A DNA stretch of 64,000 nt from assembly GCA_030268105.1 (NCBI GenBank), contig BSDZ01000004.1, forward strand, positions 4,695,001-4,759,000, given 5' to 3'. Positions 1 to 12,000 of the stretch are shown piece by piece. The position numbers and the translations under genes were made by a program. The stretch is from Volvox africanus (Eukaryota > Chlorophyta > Chlorophyceae > Chlamydomonadales > Volvocaceae). The notes under the pieces are model-generated. The model was not told the DNA's origin, made no database searches, and saw nothing but the letters and a program-made list of their open reading frames with translations. Position 1 is the stretch's first letter. The number at the start of each line of letters is the position of its first letter.

Positions 1-2061
1 GTCCGCTGACGGTGGCGCTGCTGGGTGACGTGGAACCACACAGCGTGATGTTACTGACGGTATCTCCGTCGCAGCTGGTATAGCCAAAGGTAACAGTGGC
101 ACCCACGGCACTGAACTTCGCCGTGATATTCGCCTTCATCCGGTCCACCAGCGATCTGCAAGTCGCGTTGTTAACTTGCAGGCTGGCGTCCTCCAGGCTA
201 GTTAAACGAGCGCACCACTGGCAGGTTGGCCGGGGTGGTGGGGCCGGCGGTTGCGGTGCAGTGACCGAGCACACCGGGCAGTAGGTCGTGTTCGGGGACT
301 CCGCCAATGAGAACCTGCATCAGATCATATTATACACCCGAATACAACAGAGCAACAACAGTTTCCGATTTTTGGCTTGATGTACGATATGGTGTTTGAC
401 CCTATTCATCAGTTTATTCAAGTCCCCAATTGGGATGATGTCTGCTCTGCGGCGGCGTTACAGCTGGACAGCTGCTTACTCAGACGACATGCACCCGTCC
501 ATAAGAGTCCATAACGCCATCAGCGTTGGGAGCTACCAGCCCATCATGTCCCGTCCGGCGTTACGTATACATATTTTGAGCATATTGGCAGCTATTCCGC
601 ACTGCTGTGGTGGCCTGATGGGGTTCCTGATGGGGTTCCTGAAGACTCTACCTGCAGTTTCCGCCCTGCACGTCGCAGAGCTGCGTCAAGTTCGTGCACC
701 CATCCCTAGTATACACGCAGATCTCCGAATTGGTCGCCACCGACACGGGCCACCGAAGATTGTAGATGCGGAACTCGTAGTCCGAGCCTGCACCAATTGA
801 TATAAACATTCGGGACATCAGTGAAATCCACATTCGATGCGCCATTCGGTGTGCAAACAGGCGCGGTGTGACGCTCGATCAAAAGACGAAGCACACTTAC
901 TGCCAGAAGCCTTTGGCCATGCCTTGACTTCCCAGCTCCTCCAGTCCCGCTGCCGTACTTCCACTCGAGAAATGTTCGGCTTTTGGCAACTTGAGGCTGC
1001 GTGGTGATGGTGGGTCGGTGGGTCGGTGGGTTGGTGGGTTGGTGTGTTGGACGACATCGGGTAAAAGGACAACGTGCATTCTGTTCATCTGCATAATGAA
1101 CTTCGGGTCCAACACCACGACATATAATCCACAACAACACAACAACACGTATCCATTTCCCGTATGCAGGTTGGAGCTTACTTGTCGTAAAAGCGATTTT
1201 CTCCAAGTTCAACTCGAGCGCTCGGCAACATGGCTTCACAGGGTCGGCGCACCCGATGTAGTTCAGTTTGAAGCAATAGCGTGACCCATTTGAGCTCTGC
1301 ACAGGCCAACGGAAACGACCGTTTTATACGCCATCGGGCCGCAGTCACCGCCAATAACCATGAATGGCATCCCGACCCCCCACATACACATACACGAGTG
1401 AGGTAAAAGCGCAACACGTACCGGAGTGAAGCTAGAAAGTGACACGGTGTACGGAGAGCACTCACAGTCGTACGTCTTACACCTGTACACACGAGACACA
1501 ACCATATAATCGTCACCAACTCGTCCCTTGTGTGGTGACCACCAGGAGGCAATGCTTAGCGGTCAGGTAATCCAATACAACGGCTCACTTGCAGTACGGG
1601 AAGCGCGAAGTTTCATTCCCAGCAAGTGACTGAACGTAATTTACATCCGAGTAAACATAGGTATCCGTCGATGAAATAGCAGTTAGCTGGTCATCAATCA
1701 AGTCGATGCTGGCCTGCTGAAGGCTGCGCCCTCGGCTTCGACGATGAGCCAGGCTCTCAGACTCTGAGGCAACACCTGCAACAGGACCCGCGGTGCTCTA
1801 GCAATATTAAATCCAAATTATAATGGCATCATTGGAAGAAAACAGCGAAGAAAAGAAAGGTCGATGTCCGCCGAGTCGTAATAATGCAACGCGAGTTAAG
1901 TCCAGTAACGTAATGTACCTAAAATTTCAGCAAAGGCGATGTGGAAAAACGATATCAAACTATGAGTTTCATCACCGACCTGTAAAAGCGGCAAGCACTA
2001 CCAGTATGGCCACGCCGAGGGTAATGTAGCCCTTGCGAAGACGCGGTCCGTCGGCAGCCAT
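1..2061 (-). CDS. Pherophorin-family extracellular matrix protein, partial (runs off left edge)
   Basis: Secreted matrix glycoprotein of the volvocine pherophorin family. Seven exons, in transcript order: 2061-1980, 1775-1589, 1482-1422, 1296-1182, 996-901, 787-652, 314-<1; all junctions are GT..AG and phases agree. Exon 1 begins MAADGPRLRKGYITLGVAIL, a short basic stretch and then a hydrophobic segment that could be a signal peptide or signal anchor. Exon 2 adds an Arg-rich segment ending at FPYC. Exons 3-6 carry the pherophorin domain: [15 protein letters not shown], then YCFKLNYIGC...CC, then SDYEFRIYNL and EICVYTRDGCTNLTQLC. Exon 7 starts FSLAESPNTTYCPVC, passes a very short proline linker (PQPPAPPPRP), and continues into a Cys-containing central module that the window edge cuts. 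Exons 4 and 6 (115 and 136 nt) match the lengths of the corresponding exons of the pherophorin at 54-62 kb, so the two are paralogues. Family call is firm; the specific member is unknown. Confidence 0.9.
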
Positions 2062-2250
2062 GATAGTGGCAGCCTACAAACCACACCACATGTAAATGAA
2101 TGCTGATTCGGACCACTACAGACATGCCTCATTCCCCCAAAACTTGAATTTTTTCGTCCCTATATGCTCATTTCCGTAGGGATATCATTCGTCTAACAGC
2201 TGCGCAATAGAAGCCGCTGAAATTTGCATAAACATCCAAATGAATGAAGG

Positions 2251-2256
2251 CTTATA
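2251..2256 (-). promoter_or_regulatory. Possible TATA-like element of the left pherophorin
   Basis: On the minus strand the sequence reads TATAAG about 190 bases upstream of the proposed start codon at 2061. Position and sequence allow a TATA box with a 5' UTR of roughly 160 bases, but a six-base match is weak evidence. Confidence 0.2.
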
Positions 2257-5200
2257 GGCAAACAAATGCCGCAGCTCAGCAACTCCAGAGCTGCGAGAGC
2301 TGACTGCCAGAAAGCTGTCTGCTGCCGCCGATTGCCACGTGCTTTCAATACGTCGTCCAGCCCGCTTATGATGCACTCACCAGCTGGGCCTAAGACAGCG
2401 GATGGCTGGCCGTCTTCACAACACCCGTTATCAGATTCGTCCTTGTTCTTAACGCCAGCTATAGGAAACGCGTGGCGACTGCGAACGTAAATCGTCTAAC
2501 TAGGTAAGTAAAAAGGCCTTAGTTGAGACGTATGAGGCCACCTCAAACGCAGACCCTATCACCTTGGCTAAGGTGAACCGGTGTTGCGACCGGCCAATTG
2601 TCGACCGGTCGATCTCACCAGCAAGTGCGGTATGCACCGTGGTGTTGTTTGCTTAGCCGTGGTTGCGATAGGCATTAAGTCGCTGCGTTGCAGTTCGCCG
2701 CCCACCGCTGGACAGTCCGTACAACGAATGTTCGAACACGCGCTTTTATCGCTTTCAAGCACCCCTGCCTACTTTTATAAATTTCAAATTAATGTGGCCT
2801 TTGATTGGTCTGATGTGGGTGCTGATGAATTCTCACCCGGCATAGTTCAATGGTTTGGAAGGACTATACGTATGTGCTCCGTCCGTTTATGCAATTGGTT
2901 GCTAAGCTATCCCCTTCATAAGCTTGTAAGGTTTCCTCACAATAAACACCTTCAAACGCAACGGATGCGGCGTGCCTGTCGATTCGTGCCCCTCAAGCGG
3001 GAGGACTGTTGCTTTGCATGTTTAGGAAGCCGCATGTGTAACTTGACTCTGGGTAGGCAGAAGAGGGGTGCTCAGCTAAGTACCTGAACTACTCATCTCT
3101 CCCTCCCTCATCCCGAGCATTTGCATTCGCGAGCCGTCTTTCCGTGAGGGGGGAAATCTATCAACCCCTCCCTGTAAATATCTACCCTGACGTGAACGTG
3201 GTGAGGGGCTACTCCTCCAGGAAGCACCTCCTGATCTACACTCGTCGTGAGACGGTCGTCGTTTATACGCCGTTGGGCAATCCTCGGCCGCTTGCTTTTG
3301 GAAACAGTGCCACAGACGTGATCAGTGCACATCAGGGCTCGGGGGTGTATCAGGCTTCTAGTACTGGCATTTGCTGTGCGTCCGCTGCCCTTCCCCGACT
3401 TCATGGACTCGCATTGTGCAGGATGGAGCCTGGAAAACTAAAGTGAGGCAAGATGCAACGAGGGATAGTTTCGTGCAGCTGAAAGGGACTCGGATATCGT
3501 TTAAATGCGCCCCTACTTCGTGTGGCAGCATCAAATGCCTGAATTCTCCACACGGTCCAATCAAACGCAAAGTGTGATTTACATATATCCTCAAGCACCA
3601 CAACACGGCGCTGCCCGAACATATTGCCACACACTGCAACACGTGGACCTCTCAGCGCCTAGATGCGCTGCTTCGTGCTGCCTCTAAGACAGCTCCAGGC
3701 TTGTTTCGCCAAGAATACCGTGCTTCGCTCGTTGTCATGTCAGAACCGTGGCCAGGCCGCGCATTCTGTGCAGAAATCATCATCCCAACTCCCGTACCCT
3801 TAACCTCGCATAACTCCACTTCGCTGAAATTGTTCGGGCCTGTAAAATATAAGGCGGCCTCGCAGCGGTCTCCTGCTGTATTCAATGATTACACACCTGG
3901 GGCTTCAGGTTGGTTTGTATGCCCCTCCCAACTCACATTTTGGGCGGGATTGCCGTTTGCAAGGGGTAGCGTGAGGGCGCGTTCCCATCCCCCACCTCAA
4001 GCGCCTTCCTGGACCCCTTTTTGGCGGGGTTGTTGCAGCCGGATAATTGCCAGCATACACGCAGCCTTCATGTCAGATAATTCTTAATGACATGCAGTCT
4101 GTGCATGACCGCATATGTACGCACCTCCTGCCTACAGTGGTAGCGTGAGGAGACGTGACATAACATTATCAGTTTAAATCTTGTTACTTCTTCTCCATAC
4201 AGATATCCTACACAAGCCTTCATCTCGCCTTTCCTAGCAATTGTCAACGGTAGTCGGTCAATGGTCAGGATTTCCGGTCTGTGATGGCGTCATCATAACT
4301 CAGAAAGATTACTTCATTATGCATTCTCACACTTCGGTTTGCATTTTTATTTTTGCATTTAGGAAAATTTGTTCTTAAGAGCATCCAAGAGAACGCCAAT
4401 TACGCGAATTACAAACACAAATATCACACCAGAACCTTTCCTCTCGTGAAGCAAATTACACTGTTGTTAACGGTATAGCACGAATTGTTACCTGAGAAAT
4501 CCTATGTATACCGTTGTTGAAACAAGTTTATTTTATTTATCCATGTAACAAGAAAATTTCAATTCCTAGGCTTTTGCGATACATGCCACTAGTAACCAGC
4601 AATATTAAGATATTACACAACCAGCGGGGTTTCCACCCAAAAATCCACTCGGACAATCGTCTGGGTATCTTATATCATCTAAAATTTTAAATCATGTCAA
4701 TAACCTCGTTTGGCTTCCTGCGGAACAGTTGGGGCGCGTCAGGCACTTCCAGTACGGCCCGTAACTCAGCCCTGGTATTGTTTTCAGGTGGTTAAGCATA
4801 ATTGTTTGTTCTCTTCTAACGTGATATTATATGTGCATGTATATGGCAGGGCCGTATTGAACATGGCGGTCAAAGTGGTAAGGAATTGGTCTCAGACCGC
4901 AAGCAAAGATGCTGCCGCTTTCTCCCCTTAAGTTGGATTTCAAAAGAATATATAAACGTTAACTACTCTCAAATGCTGTTTGCCATTTTGCGACCAGCCA
5001 CGCCCGTCTGGACAAGTCTGGCCCTGGGACGACCTGGATCGGTCGCGATACATGTTAACGTGGTGAAGAGACAGCACAATGTATATACATACGTTATGTG
5101 TTACACCTTCAAAAATAGGGGGCTCGTATTCCTGACTACATGGGGAAAAGGGCTGCCTGGTTATGCAAATTCCCTGCCGCATGTTTCGTTTCTTTTTGTC

Positions 5201-6869
5201 ACAGAGCGGAGCCAGAGCCTATCTCAAAGATATCTTCCTAGGTATTCGTGAAAGAACTTGTGATTCCGAATCGCCCGTGCTACTCCAGAATGTACGTTCG
5301 CAACGGCATCGTACGCGTGGCCCTCTCGTCGCCTCATGAATCCGCGTGGGCCCCTGCAAACTTGCTTGTCCGATGTCCCGTATCCGCGCTGTTACGCCCG
5401 CCATTCTTGCAAGGGCAAGAAATATTTCCCAGTCTTATACTAAATGAGTAAGCATCAAAGATGAAAATCGGCCGTCCGATTTCTCTCCCTCGACCTCCCT
5501 CGACCCATGTTCGATTGTCACAATCGCATATATCATGTGCTTTATCTTGAGGTTATCAGATTTCGCGGGTAGTGCTAAGGCTTTGAGCATGTCCGAGTAA
5601 CTTTGGGGTGCCCAAGCCGTTGAAACCGTATGCCTACGTATGCGAGTGTGCCTGAAATGCGAAATTTCAGCATTCCAAAACGTCATGCACGAACTTAAAT
5701 AATTTTCATCCCATTTTCCATGCAATTGAGCTTTCAAACTGCGTAAACGGTTTTGTACCAATTTACAACGCTTGCATACTATGGTACCGTGGTTAATGTT
5801 AAATTCTTGGCTGTGCTGTTTTACGGTTGTACCAGCCGTTGCTCCCCCCCCCCCCGCTCCTTTACCATCGTCTAATCACATGTGCATGAAGTCAGGAATA
5901 GTTGCCATAACTATATCATGCCAAGAGTTTGACTCTGATGCAGGAATTGCACCTTAAGCGCCTCGGTGATCGCGTCAGGTTGTATCGTATGCCACGGAGG
6001 CAAGCCTTGTCAAGTCCTACCTATACGATAGATTTTTCTTCGGCGGGTTTGTCGCTCGGTCTCCAATTTTAAGAAGGTGTAAAAATATGTACCTGTATGT
6101 GTCTGCATGGAAGATGGACATCGCTTCTTGTTTGTGGCGGGCACGCCGCCCGCTAACATCGTCAACTAGCCCCGTACTGCCCTAACTGCATTTCCGAACA
6201 GGGAGTCATATCATATTCGTTATGTGATTTTCGTAAGCCTCGTATGAATAACTTTATTTACAGTTCGAGTGCTCACAAAAACATGAGCATCAACAGAGCG
6301 CCGCGCATCATGGTCGCGAAAGCCCGCGGATACCATTTTTCGTGAGAAACAGATTTCGTCACGGCCGAGACCAATACATTGCGAATCGCATGGCGGAATC
6401 AAAAATGGAGTCCTACTTGCAGCTATCGTTCGTACACCCTCACCAAGGCGCACGGCGCGCAAGATTCATGTATAATGGGATGCGTGAAGCATGCCGAGCA
6501 GTCCCGAATGAAATCACCAGCATGAAATAATTCCCAGACTGCAATAATCCTCATGGTAAAATCAAAGAAATTTGCACAGCCCTGCGCCGTAGCAACGACA
6601 GTTAATTGGGACCGTTGAGGCCTCGTTAACCACGGCCAACTGGTATGCGGTCACCGCGAGACATATCAAACTGTGATGCGGCATCGCCTAAGGTGGGCAC
6701 CGGCCTCGTATTGATGTCGTAGTTTCTGCTCCTTCCGCAACCGGCTTGCCAGCACAGGCCTACTATCCAAAACGTGCGCCTTCGGGTATGGATACGATCC
6801 TTGACGGCACACCATCTGTAAGGTTGTGCATTCCAACCTACTCATTGCTCGGATTGTAATTCTGCTTGC

Positions 6870-6915
6870 ACAGACACACAGACACACAGACACACAGACA
6901 GACACACACACACAA
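6870..6915. repeat. CA/CAGA microsatellite
   Basis: Alternating ACACAG and CA units form a short simple-sequence tract in otherwise unique DNA. Confidence 0.85.
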
Positions 6916-7504
6916 ATCATGTAGGCAATCGCGTCCGTAGGTTGGTGCCATATTTTGTCCTTCACTCGAACTGATAGCAACGGGACAGCGGAGCCGGGCA
7001 GTCTCCTCCGAACCAACTGGATTTGCTTGGGGTTGTCGTAGCCACCCGCCCATCCCTAGGTGTCCTTCTCAGGCATTGACGTGCCCTTTTGCAGCAGGAT
7101 TATGCTCCCAAGAGTAATGTGCATGTGGGTGGGTATTAGTGGGTGGTAACGCCTTTAAAACCCAAGTGTACCAAGCAGCGCTTTGGAGATCCGTAACTGT
7201 GTTGTCGAATTGCATGTCCATCAGAGCTTGGAGCCTCAGCCCAAACCGATTTGCAATGACAGTTGTTTAGGGACGGGGCTGCGCCAGGCTTGACCATGCA
7301 AGACGTGCGCATGTAACACGGCCCCATACCTCTTCATTTGGATGAGGTGCCCACGTTAACATTTCATGCTTTTGCAAATGCGCTGTTTGCATTGTCAAGT
7401 CATGTTAGTGCAGTTCACTAGGTGGGTCCAAGCCGTGACGGTAGAGCCATCGGGCGAATGGGACATATGTGCACTTCGCCGGAGCCCACCAGGGTTGGAA
7501 CCAG

Positions 7505-7800
7505 CTCCGCAAGCAGCGAGGAACACGGACTCTGACAGCCAGAGGTACACAGGGGTGGTTTCGCGGACTCTGACAGCCAGAGGTACACAGAGGTGGTTTC
7601 GCGGACTCTGACAGCCAGAGGTACACAGAGGTGGTTTCGCGGACTCTGACAGCCAGAGGTACACAGAGGTGGTTCCGCGGACTCTGACAGCCAGAGGTAC
7701 ACAGAGGTGGTTCCGCGGGCAGTCCGCACGCCCCGTTGTTCTCGAGCAGGAAAGGCAGCCAAAGAATGCGGCCTGCAAACACCGCAGGCACCACCCCAGC
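7505..7800 (+). repeat. Dispersed repeat, copy 1 (contains the 38-bp array)
   Basis: This block is similar, in reverse orientation, to 26675-26815. Shared parts are the left flank around AAGCAGCGAGGA, the 38-bp unit (five copies here, one there), and the right flank running through GCGGGCAGTCCGCA, TTCTCGAG and a GCGGCCTGCAAACACCG-like stretch. The two copies differ by substitutions and by unit number, as expected of an old mobile-element fragment. No transposase or reverse transcriptase frame is visible, so the element class is unknown. Similarity may extend rightward toward 8.0 kb, but I could not follow it by eye. Confidence 0.65.
7526..7715 (+). repeat. Tandem array of five 38-bp units
   Basis: Units start at 7526, 7564, 7602, 7640 and 7678, each beginning CGGACTCTGACAGCCAGAGG. 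They are nearly identical, with single-base changes at the unit junctions (TTTCG versus TTCCG) and one GGGG variant in the first unit. Because 38 is not a multiple of three, the same peptide recurs in shifted frames on the minus strand. This explains the repeated-looking translations and argues against coding. Confidence 0.95.
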
Positions 7801-9007
7801 ACCTTGCAGCCCGCCTCGGCGGGAAAACCCCACAAGGTGGCAATCCCGAAAGCTCCTCCAACGGGGGGGGGGAACAACGGATAAACCAGATCTCCGCAGG
7901 TACCCCCACAGCCTGGAAGATATCGGGGAGACACCCACCTGCTGGAGAACTTTCGGCTAACCCGATTCCAATCGTCAGAGTTTACCGTAACGCAGTGAAA
8001 ACCTGAAATCCCGCAGAAAGGGATAGCTGCCCTGAGTGATAGCACAGTCAGTGAGCACCTGCCCAGGGATATCGTCATGGAACAGACTTTGTGGTAGCAA
8101 CTAGGAAACGGTGTCCTGCTCCTGTTGAGAGGGTGAAGTAAACACCACTTTTGTAATTGCAATCACTTTGCCTGCGCAAGGAAAAGTAGTAACGAATGGA
8201 ACGATACACGTCCTCATGAGCAGCCAAGGATACCTGGGGACATGGCGATAGAATCTCCGGTGCTTGCAGCAGCCTGATCGTTGTCCAAGAGATCAGCCAA
8301 CTGACCCTGCCCCATCCCAGACCCAAGTGACTACCGCAGCTTGGGCTGTGAGCCAAGGAGTTTAAGATAAAATGGCGCCAAGGAAACACTCGCATCCAGC
8401 ATCCTGTTGTCACAATTACATAATCGTGGAATGAAAGCAACCCAGGAGACTACGGCACCCCTGAGGCCAGGTCAAAATGTGTTAATGCTTACTCAGCACA
8501 CGACAGGTTGGATGTAATAGTCTAATAACCAGGATATTCTTGAGTGTGGTCCTCGCTGCCAATGCATCATTCCTCATGGGACCCATGAGTTCCACAGGCC
8601 CCCTCCGCGCTCCCTGGCAGGGGACAGGCGTGGGTATCTCTTTCACTGCATGAACGGCAGGGTCATGACAACGGCAGGGTCAATCCTGTGAGAAGGAGTC
8701 CCTGATGTGGTGTATAGGCGCAGACTGGAATGTTTCACATTCCATAACACAGCCCAGCCGCTGACGGCTGACCGGTAGTACGACGATTGAGAATCCGTTA
8801 GGAGCTAGAAGCTGCCATTGAAACAGGAATTGCGTAACAACAATGTCCATGTTCTGCATGTAATTAACAAAGGCGTACTTCAGAGGCGTATTAACGGGCA
8901 GTCTAACGAGGCAATCTGGTCAATGGAAACACAGTAATGAGTCCAGAACGTTTACCACTAGTATGAATCTTTTACAGTATAGTTCTCTGTTTTCAGCGTA
9001 GCTGCAA
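7801..9007. other. Upstream region of the Virilizer gene, no gene recognised
   Basis: No recognisable coding frame is present. The end of this stretch would hold the promoter and 5' UTR of the gene starting at 9008. A TTTCAG just before the start codon (about 8992-8997) could be the acceptor of a 5'-UTR intron, but no donor was identified. Confidence 0.4.
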
Positions 9008-12000
9008 ATGAGTAGCGCTCAAGGAGCAGCCTCTCCTGAGGGCACGCCACCAACGGCGACCACTTCGCAGGCCTTGCTGCCGAAGGATGTATTGTTGTTT
9101 TCACGAAGCTTTGTAAAATACAAGCCCGGAGATCATATCAGCGAGGTATGTTTTGCCCTAGAGTGTAGACGCGGAGCACAGAGAGGCGCCGGGCTCTGGA
9201 TTTCACTCTGGATTAAGTTTGTCATGATTTAAATTCAAATGGAAAATTATAGGGCCACTAATGAATTTTGTATATGGCCGACAACCTAAATGGGCTACAA
9301 GTTGTCGCGCTGTCGCTGAGGTTGTTGCGGAGAATGTCACTTATGCAACCACTGTAATTTGCTGTTGTGTAAAGGGGGGTCTGGTGCGGGGGTCCATACG
9401 TTGTGGTTGCTTGGCCCCTTTCCAAGCAAGGTGCAGCGTGTGGTTACGGTATACATGCTTTCCTGCCGTCCGGCTTAGCCCTACGAACATCCGGCACAAA
9501 CTTGCCGAATGAAGCCCGGCTCCTGCGAAATGACCTCGACACGAGACAATAATTGGTTTGGGGGCCCAGTCACCAGCCTTCATGCACATATCCCTGCCGC
9601 ACCGTTCTTTCCCATTTGTTTAGGCCTGTATGGAAGCAAGGAAGGTTATTTCGGCAAGCCCCACCAAGCTTTAGTTCAAAGCGCTGGTGGGGAATTCGGT
9701 TCTTTATTATTAAATTATGGGGCCCTCCCCTTAAGTACACTAGCGTACTTCCCTTTTACATGACTGCTTTAATCAGGCCCCATTCCCACATGCCCTCGCG
9801 CTGGTATCCTGGCGACACGGCGTGTCCAGGGGTTGTGCCGCCTCGTCCTTCCCTCAATCACACATCCCGTAAGCCTGAGGTCGTCTTGCCCGTCTTCAAT
9901 CTTTCTTGCTTTCTACAGGTTCGCTTCAGCAGCCCCGTGACTTTGACGCGCATTGTCATGGGCTGTCCGGCACCCGCCTCCGACTCCAAGCAGCAGCAGC
10001 CTCTAGCGCCCCTGCTGCGCGCCTTTGCGCGGGACTTGCTGCACCCCGGTGCAGCACGCTATGCGCCGCTATGTCCCAACAATTTGTCAGTGACACTGGG
10101 CATGAGCAACAGCTTTATGACCGAGGTGCGTAACGTGCTGAGCTCATGGGATGCCGTTGGCGTGGCGTGGGTTGGGGCTGAAGCTCAAGGAGGGCGGGGT
10201 ACTGGAGTCGTATAGCCTATTGTTTTTAGGACTACAGTAAGCGCGAGGTCATGCGCGTCTTGCTGGCTTTGTGCAAAGTTTCGTACAATCAGGAGGATCC
10301 TAGCAGGGAAGGGAGTACGGCGGTGTGAGGTGGGCATAAGAACGAGTGGATCCGTATAAAGAGCGGTAGAGTGTGCGCTTACTTGGGGAGGACGGCTGGG
10401 GCGGCGGTTGTGGAACTTTTCGAGAGTTCTGCGTTGAGGCATCGTCGGTGTTGCAGTGCGCGGGCTTCATGGGAATATAATGTTGAAGTGATATCAGATC
10501 ACATCAAGCTTCTCCTCTCCTTTGAGTCCCTATGTCTCCCCGCGCTGGCCCTCGGGATCGATATTCACAAATGGATTACATCGGCCAACCCCCATCAGGT
10601 GGTTGTTACGGACCACGTTATCCTGCGCGGTCGATATACATCGGTTGAAGTTCAGCTGTACGGCAGGGCGGAGTACGACCCAGCTGCGGTGGTCGCGTTG
10701 GCCGTCAGCAGTGCCGCTGCCTCAGGGCATCCGATGGCACCGGAGGATGTGGAACTGCTGCGTCAGCAGCAGCAGCGGCGCCAGCAGCAGCTGAGCCCCA
10801 ATGGCGCCGCCGCAACGCGGGGCGGCAGCGGCGCTGTGACTAGCCCTGGTGTCAAGCGTCAGCGACTTTCACAAGCTCCTATGTCAGTCCCGCTGGGTCT
10901 GGGAAAGGCAGCAGAAGCGGATGAGAGCGGCCTTAATGTCCGGGCAGGGACTGGTAGCCATGGCGGCGATGCAGAAGCCAGCGAGCTTGGGCTGAAGCGG
11001 TCGGCGTCGGATATAGCTCTTCTGCCGGCGCCGCAGTTGATACCGCCTGGTAAGTGCGTAGCCACTGGTCGGGGCTTGTAGTTGGTGGGTGCACCGCTTC
11101 TGGTCACCCTCTTAGGGCCTCAAACCGAGGAGAGCGTGCTGATGTTTCACTGGAGCTGACCTGGGAGGCAGGCGCAGGAGGGGCTGGCTTGTTGACTTTC
11201 ACCACCCATCTCACCATATATATATATATATATATATATAACGAGTACTGGTTAACCGCTGCAACCTGAGCCCCTCGAGGCTGGTGCAGGTGCAGGCAAG
11301 GAAAGGGTAGGGGTTTAGGCCTGCCTATCAACTCCTTTGCCGATATTGGGATATATGTGGTATGCGGCCCATTCATCGCACCCAGCATGCCAGACCTCGT
11401 CCTTTCCCCATGCCCTGTGTCCCAGCTTGGTGTGGGCTTAACTTTCACAACCCCAAATGTCGCCGGGGCAGGTTCCTCATTGTTGCCGCTGGACCACGTG
11501 CCCCCGCCCCTGCTGGCGGCGCTGCGCTCTGCGGCTGAATACTACGGGGAAGTGGGGCGCAGCCATGGTCGCATTGCCATGAATCCCCCGGTGGGGCGAC
11601 TGGGCCCTGTTATGGCCTCGGCCAAGTACGTTTGTCGTGCGCTCGCAGGTACGTGCTAGCAGGTGGCGTCCTTAGTGGAAGGTTTGGGAGTTTAGTTTTA
11701 TAAAGGGCAACTTACGCTTCAGCTTACGAACGACAAGGCCCAAGAGCAATGTACGGGCAGGAGTGGAGAGGTGGAATGGGAACCACTGAAGTGAGGGACA
11801 AGGAGGACGAAGGGGTGCAAGTGGCACGAACAAGGGGTGATGGAAGTCAGATAGCTTGAAGGTTAGTGAAGCTGAGGAGCATATGGGTTGTGTGTCGGTT
11901 CATGGAGCGGTATGAATTCGCCATGACACCAAACATGTACAATGAGAAATACCATACAGATTATGGCGTGCGGCAGCTGTTATGGTCAAGCCGTGCTGTC

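Larger units (their letters stand above)
2062..7500. other. Intergenic stretch with no recognised gene
   Basis: I found no open frame here with a recognisable domain, family motif or convincing splice-linked exon series. The longest plus-strand frame (2581-3087) has no family resemblance I can name. Simple sequences present are a run of 12 C at 5844-5855 and a CA/CAGA microsatellite at about 6870-6915. Confidence 0.5.

Noticed and set aside
2581..3087. A 168-codon plus-strand frame
   Set aside because: No domain, signal peptide, splice-linked neighbour or coding-like third-position bias could be seen, and the length is possible by chance.
7395..8162. Minus-strand frames repeating a CVPLAVRV-like peptide
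   Set aside because: They come from the 38-bp tandem array. Because 38 is not a multiple of three, the peptide moves from frame to frame, and there is no support outside the array.
10371..10598. Upstream extension of the third Virilizer exon
   Set aside because: The frame is open, but the stretch is pyrimidine-rich before CCCATCAG|GTGG and shows no Virilizer similarity, so it was taken as intron; this is a judgement, not a proof.
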